Below, one piece after another: positions 60,165 to 63,997 of a stretch of 63,997 nucleotides of DNA (within the stretch, counting starts at the first letter, position 1; every line of letters begins with the position of its first letter). The notes under the pieces are model-generated. The model was not told the DNA's origin. It did no database searches and was given only the letters and a program-made list of their open reading frames with translations. The translations under genes and the position numbers were made by a program. The stretch is from Acidimicrobiaceae bacterium (GTDB lineage: Bacteria; Actinomycetota; Acidimicrobiia; Acidimicrobiales; RAAP-2): contig JABEUR010000019.1 of the NCBI GenBank assembly GCA_013044405.1, forward strand, positions 1 through 63,997. Direction: 5' to 3'.

Positions 60165-60657
60165 CGTAGGGGCGTTGGCGTTGGGGCGCAAAGTCACGCT
60201 TCCAGACCATGACTTTTCGCCGGAAGTAACAGACCTCGACACCATCTTGGTTGAAACCCTTGGTCTCAACGAGGACGACACCACGATCGTTCTTGGAGCT
60301 CGAAGGCGTCTTGTCAAGAACACGCGTCTCGGCGTAAATCGTGTCTCCGTGGAAGGTCGGATGGCGGTGAATCAGGGTCTCAACCTCCAAATTCGCGATC
60401 GCCGAGCCCGAGACGTCGGGAACACTCATGCCCAGGACCAGTGAATACACCAGATTGCCGACCACGACGTTGCGCTTCTGGACGCTTTCGTGCTCGGCGA
60501 ACCAGGCATTGGTGTGCAAGGGATGATGATTCATCGTGATCATGCAGAAGAGATGGTCGTCCGCCTCGGTGATGGTTTTGCCGGGCCAGTGTTTGTAGAC
60601 GTCACCGACCTCGAAATCCTCGAAGTGGCGTCCGAAGGGGCGATCGAAGGTGCTCAC
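60145..60657 (-). CDS. MaoC-family hydratase (mesaconyl-CoA hydratase-like)
   Basis: A 170-residue single hot-dog-fold hydratase with FEVGDVYKHWPGKTITEADDHLF, MNHHPLHTN, VVVGNLVYSLVLGMSVPDVSG and FHGDTIYAETRVLDK. From memory, very similar proteins sit in the crotonyl-CoA carboxylase/meaA (ethylmalonyl-CoA) clusters of Streptomyces. The long acyl-CoA dehydrogenase nearby fits the same route. GGGAG lies nine bases before the GTG. mutY follows with a 20-base overlap. Activity on mesaconyl-CoA is an inference. Confidence 0.82.
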   Translation of the reverse strand: MSTFDRPFGRHFEDFEVGDVYKHWPGKTITEADDHLFCMITMNHHPLHTNAWFAEHESVQKRNVVVGNLVYSLVLGMSVPDVSGSAIANLEVETLIHRHPTFHGDTIYAETRVLDKTPSSSKNDRGVVLVETKGFNQDGVEVCYFRRKVMVWKRDFAPQRQRPYGDDVWG

Positions 60658-60695
60658 TCAGTCGTTCTCCCCCGTGCTCATTGCTCGTTGCTCGT

Positions 60696-61136
60696 TCAGG
60701 ACTCTTCGGCGATCGGCGGCGTCGGTCGGGTGGTGAACGCCACCGTTCCCCCTTCGAGCGACTCACCATCGATCACCATTCGCCAGATGAATCGCGAGCC
60801 GGGCTGGAGCGGAATCGGTCCAAAGTTCACCGCGATCGGTACGTCGACCGGAGTGCCCACCGGGACACCATCGGGGGCCGACGCCGAGAAATCACCTCGA
60901 ACCTCGATCACTTGGGGGCCGTCGGGAGTGTCGAAACTCACCGGACGACCGTCGGCGTCTTCGAGGAACAGCTCCCAATGGTGGTTCGAGTTGAACTCGT
61001 GCCAGTCCACCCCGACCTTGATCGCGACCGCTGAGGGCGTCGGATCAGGTCCGGTGACGGACCAACCACCGCCCAGGATGTACAACTTGCCGTCAGCCAC
61101 CTGGGCAGAGTCCGCGAGGAGCATGGTTACGTTCAC
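60696..61136 (-). CDS. DUF6941-like conserved protein
   Basis: A 146-residue protein starting MLLADSAQVADGKLYILGGGW after four residues, a pattern that matches my recollection of the DUF6941 family, whose function is unknown. It looks like an all-beta domain with a GSRFIWRMVIDGES strand pair near the end, and has no signal peptide or membrane segment. The GTG start has TAGGCT six bases upstream. It lies 38 bases before the MaoC gene and is divergent from the long acyl-CoA dehydrogenase. Confidence 0.7.
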   Translation of the reverse strand: MNVTMLLADSAQVADGKLYILGGGWSVTGPDPTPSAVAIKVGVDWHEFNSNHHWELFLEDADGRPVSFDTPDGPQVIEVRGDFSASAPDGVPVGTPVDVPIAVNFGPIPLQPGSRFIWRMVIDGESLEGGTVAFTTRPTPPIAEES

Positions 61137-61148
61137 CCGCCCAGCCTA
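61137..61148 (-). promoter_or_regulatory. Candidate leaderless -10 box for the DUF6941-like gene
   Basis: TAGGCT is followed by a six-base spacer (GGGCGG) and the GTG at 61136. The spacer could also be read as a weak ribosome site. Confidence 0.42.
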
Positions 61149-61177
61149 GAGCGCACGGGGCCAATGCTCCCAACCAG

Positions 61178-61189
61178 TAAATTTCAAGC
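61178..61189 (+). promoter_or_regulatory. Candidate leaderless -10 box for the long acyl-CoA dehydrogenase gene
   Basis: TAAATT is followed by a six-base spacer (TCAAGC) and the ATG at 61190. Confidence 0.45.
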
Positions 61190-62794
61190 ATGTCCGCTAC
61201 CGAAGCCACGAACCACACCACCAACGCCGAATTGATTGAACGGGCCCAATCCGTGATCGACGAGGCAACTCGACGATTGGCAACACGGGGAGGTATTGAC
61301 GCCAACCAGAGTTTCGCTTACGACATCGCTCACGCCGCCAGTGCGATTGCGACGGCGCGCGCGTGCACCGGCTACGCCGAGCGTGGTGAGGCGGAGCGCC
61401 ACCTGGTCGAAGCCTTCCTCGCGCTGGCCCTGACCGACCTGGCCGCCAGGATCATCGGGCGTGAGCAACTCTGGGGAGTTGAACCTGGTTGGTTCGCCAC
61501 CTTCTCGAACTTTGTTGCGGAGCGACGCGAACCGGCATTCCTCGCGAGCCTGGCCGAGACCCCCGGTCCCAAGCATCTGGGGCCGGACTTCGAGATGGTC
61601 TCAGACATGTTCCACAGATTCGCCCTTGAAAAGGTGCGTCCCCACGCCGAGCACGTGCACCGCGCCAATGGCGACATTCCCGAATCCATCATCGCGGGGC
61701 TCAGTGAACTCGGAGGGTTCGGACTCTCGGTCCCCGAGGAGTTCGGAGGCTTCGCCACGGGAGGGGAATCGGAGTACCTGGCAATGGTCGTGGCGACCGA
61801 GGAGCTTTCGTGGGGAGGCCTCGGCATCGGTGGCTCACTGATCACGCGACCCGAGATCTTGACCCGTGCCCTGATCAAGGGCGGGACCGAAGAGCAGAAA
61901 CAATGTTGGCTGCCGCGATTGGCCTCAGCCGAGAGCCTGGTGGCCGTCGCGGTCACCGAGCCCGATTTCGGCAGTGACGTAGCGGGCATCAACACCATGG
62001 CGATTAAGACCGACGGCGGATGGTTGATCAGCGGTACCAAGACCTGGTGCACGTTCGCCGCGCGAGCCGATGTGCTCATGCTCCTCGCTCGCACCGACGC
62101 CGATCGCTCCCTGGCCCATCGCGGCCTCTCCCTCTTCCTCGTCGAGAAGCCTCAGGGCGAGAGTCACGGTTTCCGCTTTGACCAGGAGGAACTCGCCGGT
62201 CCGGGCTCCGGACGCCTGGAGGGACGACCAATCGACACCCTGGGTTATCGCGGCATGCACTCGTATGAACTGAGTTTCGACAATTGGTTCGTCCCTGAGG
62301 ACTGCCTCGTCGGGGGCGACGCGGGGATCGGCAAGGGTTTCTACTTCCAGATGGCAGGCTTCGAGAATGGGCGGATTCAGACTGCGGCACGCGCCGTAGG
62401 TGTGATGCAGGCGGCCTACGACGCAGCGCTCGAATACGCGCGCAACCGAGTTGTCTTTGGCGAGGCGATTCTCGAATACGAACTCACTCGGGTGAAACTC
62501 GGCACGATGGCCGCGATCATCCAGTGTTCGCGACAGTTTTCACTAGAGGTCGCCCGTTTGATGGGCCGCGGCGGCGGGGCGATGGAAGCTTCGATGGCCA
62601 AGGCGTACGTGTGCCGAGCAGCGGAGTGGGTGACCAGAGAAGCGATGCAGATTCACGGAGGTATGGGCTACGCCGAAGAGTATCCAGTAAGTCGATACTT
62701 CGTCGACGCACGAGTACTCTCGATCTTTGAAGGGGCTGACGAGACCCTCTGTCTCAAAGTCGTCACGCGAAGGCTCCTCGACGAACTCGACTAG
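61190..62794 (+). CDS. Long acyl-CoA dehydrogenase, probable (2S)-methylsuccinyl-CoA dehydrogenase
   Basis: A 534-residue acyl-CoA dehydrogenase, about 150 residues longer than usual because of an N-terminal helical extension (residues 1-135) before the normal start MVSDMFHRFALEKVRPHAEHV. It then has VPEEFGGFATGGESEYL, VTEPDFGSDVAGI, GTKTWCTFAARADVLMLLART, NRVVFGEAILEYELTRVKLG, IHGGMGYAEEYPVSRYF and the catalytic-Glu region SIFEGADETL. The extension and length match the Mcd type of the ethylmalonyl-CoA pathway. The nearby MaoC hydratase would take its mesaconyl-CoA product. The assignment rests on architecture only. Confidence 0.82.
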   Translation: MSATEATNHTTNAELIERAQSVIDEATRRLATRGGIDANQSFAYDIAHAASAIATARACTGYAERGEAERHLVEAFLALALTDLAARIIGREQLWGVEPGWFATFSNFVAERREPAFLASLAETPGPKHLGPDFEMVSDMFHRFALEKVRPHAEHVHRANGDIPESIIAGLSELGGFGLSVPEEFGGFATGGESEYLAMVVATEELSWGGLGIGGSLITRPEILTRALIKGGTEEQKQCWLPRLASAESLVAVAVTEPDFGSDVAGINTMAIKTDGGWLISGTKTWCTFAARADVLMLLARTDADRSLAHRGLSLFLVEKPQGESHGFRFDQEELAGPGSGRLEGRPIDTLGYRGMHSYELSFDNWFVPEDCLVGGDAGIGKGFYFQMAGFENGRIQTAARAVGVMQAAYDAALEYARNRVVFGEAILEYELTRVKLGTMAAIIQCSRQFSLEVARLMGRGGGAMEASMAKAYVCRAAEWVTREAMQIHGGMGYAEEYPVSRYFVDARVLSIFEGADETLCLKVVTRRLLDELD

Positions 62795-62796
62795 TA

Positions 62797-63996
62797 CTAG
62801 CGCTCGTCAATCGTGAAAGGTTGGTGCACCGCACCGAGGGTGATGCCCGCCGAATGGAGGTCTGGCACTTCGCCTCGCGCCCGTTGGGCGTTCAGTGCCG
62901 CTCGTTCCCAGCGCTCTTCGACCTTTCCGTAACGCCAGTACAGCAGTGCGCCAACCCATACGACGACGAAGATGCCCACAATCGTGAATCCGGCCCGGTT
63001 GATGTTGAAGTTTGCCGCATAGTTCCACAGACCGCCGTGGAGGTTGAGTTGCTGGGTCAGCACCTGCATCAACTCCAAGGTACCGATGTAGAACGCGACG
63101 AAGACGCTGAGCCCGGTGATCGCAATGTTGTAATAGACCTTCCTCACGGGCTTGGAGAATGCCCATCCGTAGGCGAAGTTCATGAATGAGCCGTCAATGG
63201 TGTCGAGCAGACTCATTCCTGCCGCGAAGAGGATCGGCAGGCTCAAGATTGCCCAAAACGGCAGACCAGCGGCAACTGACGTGCCCGCGAGTACGAGGAA
63301 AGCGACCTCGGTGGCGGTATCGAATCCCAACCCGAACAGAATCCCGAGTGGGTACATCTTCCACGGTGCGTCAATCGAACGCGCGATCGGACCGAAGAAG
63401 CGCATCATGAAGCCGCGCGAGTTCAAGTGCTTCTCCAACTCAGAGTCGTCGAACTGACCGTGGCGCATCTGCACGAAGAGACGAACGATGCCGACCAAGA
63501 TGATGAGGTTGAGCGTGGCAATCAGGTAGAGGAAACTTCCCGAGACAATGGTGCCCACCAACCCGCCATAGTGATGCAACGAAGAGTTGGAATTGGCGAC
63601 TTGTTTGCCGAGGGCCCGCGCACCCAGGCCCAGCAGAACGGTCAGCGCGACCACCACTGACGAGTGGCCGAGTGAGAAGAAGAAACCGACCGACATCGGC
63701 CGCTTGCCTTCGGTCATGAACTTGCGCGTCGTGTTATCGATGGCGGCGATGTGGTCCGCGTCGAACGCGTGGCGCATCCCCAGCGAATACGCGAGCACTC
63801 CGGTGCCGATGCCCAACACACTCTTTGAACCGATCCCGTAGTGGTGTCGCGAAGCGACGACGAGGAGTATCGCTCCGACCACGTGCAACAAGAAGATGAA
63901 GCCAAACATGCCCATGAGTCGGCGCCATTCGCCCCTGGTGAACGAGGAACGGAACCGTCCTCGTAGGGTGGTCGGCGAATCGGTCAGCGTGGCCAT
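62797..63996 (-). CDS. Nickel/cobalt permease (HoxN/NixA/NicO family)
   Basis: A 399-residue integral membrane transporter with about eight helices. The family signatures are HAFDADHIAAIDNTTRK, FFFSLGHSSVVVALT and LFGLGFDTATEVAFL; the histidines and acidic residues of the first motif bind the metal. It could supply cobalt for cobalamin (the mutase and MetH are in this window) or nickel for an unseen enzyme. The start codon ends one base from the window edge, so an upstream extension cannot be excluded. Its stop lies two bases from the convergent dehydrogenase stop. Confidence 0.92.
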   Translation of the reverse strand: MATLTDSPTTLRGRFRSSFTRGEWRRLMGMFGFIFLLHVVGAILLVVASRHHYGIGSKSVLGIGTGVLAYSLGMRHAFDADHIAAIDNTTRKFMTEGKRPMSVGFFFSLGHSSVVVALTVLLGLGARALGKQVANSNSSLHHYGGLVGTIVSGSFLYLIATLNLIILVGIVRLFVQMRHGQFDDSELEKHLNSRGFMMRFFGPIARSIDAPWKMYPLGILFGLGFDTATEVAFLVLAGTSVAAGLPFWAILSLPILFAAGMSLLDTIDGSFMNFAYGWAFSKPVRKVYYNIAITGLSVFVAFYIGTLELMQVLTQQLNLHGGLWNYAANFNINRAGFTIVGIFVVVWVGALLYWRYGKVEERWERAALNAQRARGEVPDLHSAGITLGAVHQPFTIDER

Positions 63997-63997
63997 A

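Noticed and set aside
60165..60323. N-terminal extension of MutY
   Set aside because: It overlaps the conserved MaoC coding sequence, and MutY similarity begins after the GTG at 60164.
1..63997. tRNA, rRNA, tmRNA genes, CRISPR arrays and insertion sequences
   Set aside because: I looked by eye for T-loop and CCA-end patterns, regular repeats and transposase motifs on both strands and found none. A covariance search would be more sensitive.

Overview
The window looks like a chromosomal segment of a high-GC actinomycete (Actinomycetota), most plausibly of the class Acidimicrobiia. That placement is an inference from gene content: a fused PafB-PafC regulator, an RmlD-WbbL pair, SufU-type SUF genes, the DXS isoprenoid route, a split methylmalonyl-CoA mutase and PduO plus MetH. 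No rRNA, tRNA or other taxonomic marker was seen. Coding density is very high. Many starts are GTG, and same-strand neighbours often overlap by ATGA or GTGA. Many convergent neighbours share a 4-base overlap of their stop codons.

Layout. 1-2.2 kb: the edge of a conjugation or mobilisation module (a type IV coupling ATPase cut by the window edge, convergent with a helicase-less MobF relaxase). 2.2-7.8 kb: PafBC, MoaC, an FmdB zinc ribbon, and TldE/TldD. 7.9-10.3 kb: dxs and msrB. 10.3-15.7 kb: ftsX-ftsE and prfB-secA. 16.2-18.7 kb: rhamnosyltransferase, rmlD and birA, divergent from 18.8-22.0 kb with a biotin-dependent acyl-CoA carboxylase alpha subunit, an M20 amidohydrolase and an ABM protein. 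22.0-31.6 kb: methylmalonyl-CoA mutase large subunit, RDD protein, rhodanese-MoeB, nitroreductase, pepA, PduO and metH. 31.8-37.3 kb: membrane flippase-like protein, Hsp20, alcohol dehydrogenase and two exported proteins. 37.3-41.5 kb: a lipoate cluster (lpdA, an E2 acyltransferase, and one protein fusing LipB to LipA). 41.6-45.8 kb: rnhA, an Rrf2 regulator, thiE, an alpha/beta hydrolase, an acyl-CoA dehydrogenase and an MBL hydrolase. 45.8-54.8 kb: a SUF iron-sulfur locus split into sufC-sufS-sufU on the plus strand and sufB, then sufD-Rieske-sufC on the minus strand, so there are two sufC genes. 54.9-64.0 kb: oligopeptidase B, a RodZ-C-like membrane protein, flavin reductase, alpha/beta hydrolase, mutY, a MaoC hydratase, a DUF6941-like protein, a long acyl-CoA dehydrogenase resembling methylsuccinyl-CoA dehydrogenase, and a nickel/cobalt permease.

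Connections. Cofactor chemistry dominates: iron-sulfur clusters (SUF) feed LipA, MutY and the Rieske protein; lipoate feeds the E2; biotin ligase serves the carboxylase; cobalamin serves the mutase and MetH, with PduO and possibly the Ni/Co permease supplying it. The carboxylase, mutase, MaoC hydratase and long acyl-CoA dehydrogenase fit C3-C5 acyl-CoA metabolism, possibly an ethylmalonyl-CoA route. At about 15 genes a TANNNT hexamer lies exactly 6-7 bases before the start codon, which suggests widespread leaderless mRNAs. It also leaves no room for riboswitches at the cobalamin genes mcm and pduO.

No clearly new multi-gene defence or mobile system was found. The most unusual items are the LipB-LipA fusion, the divided SUF locus with two SufC proteins, an E2 with an altered active-site motif, an alpha/beta hydrolase without its nucleophile, the leaderless promoter pattern, and a hairpin over the hsp20 ribosome binding site.
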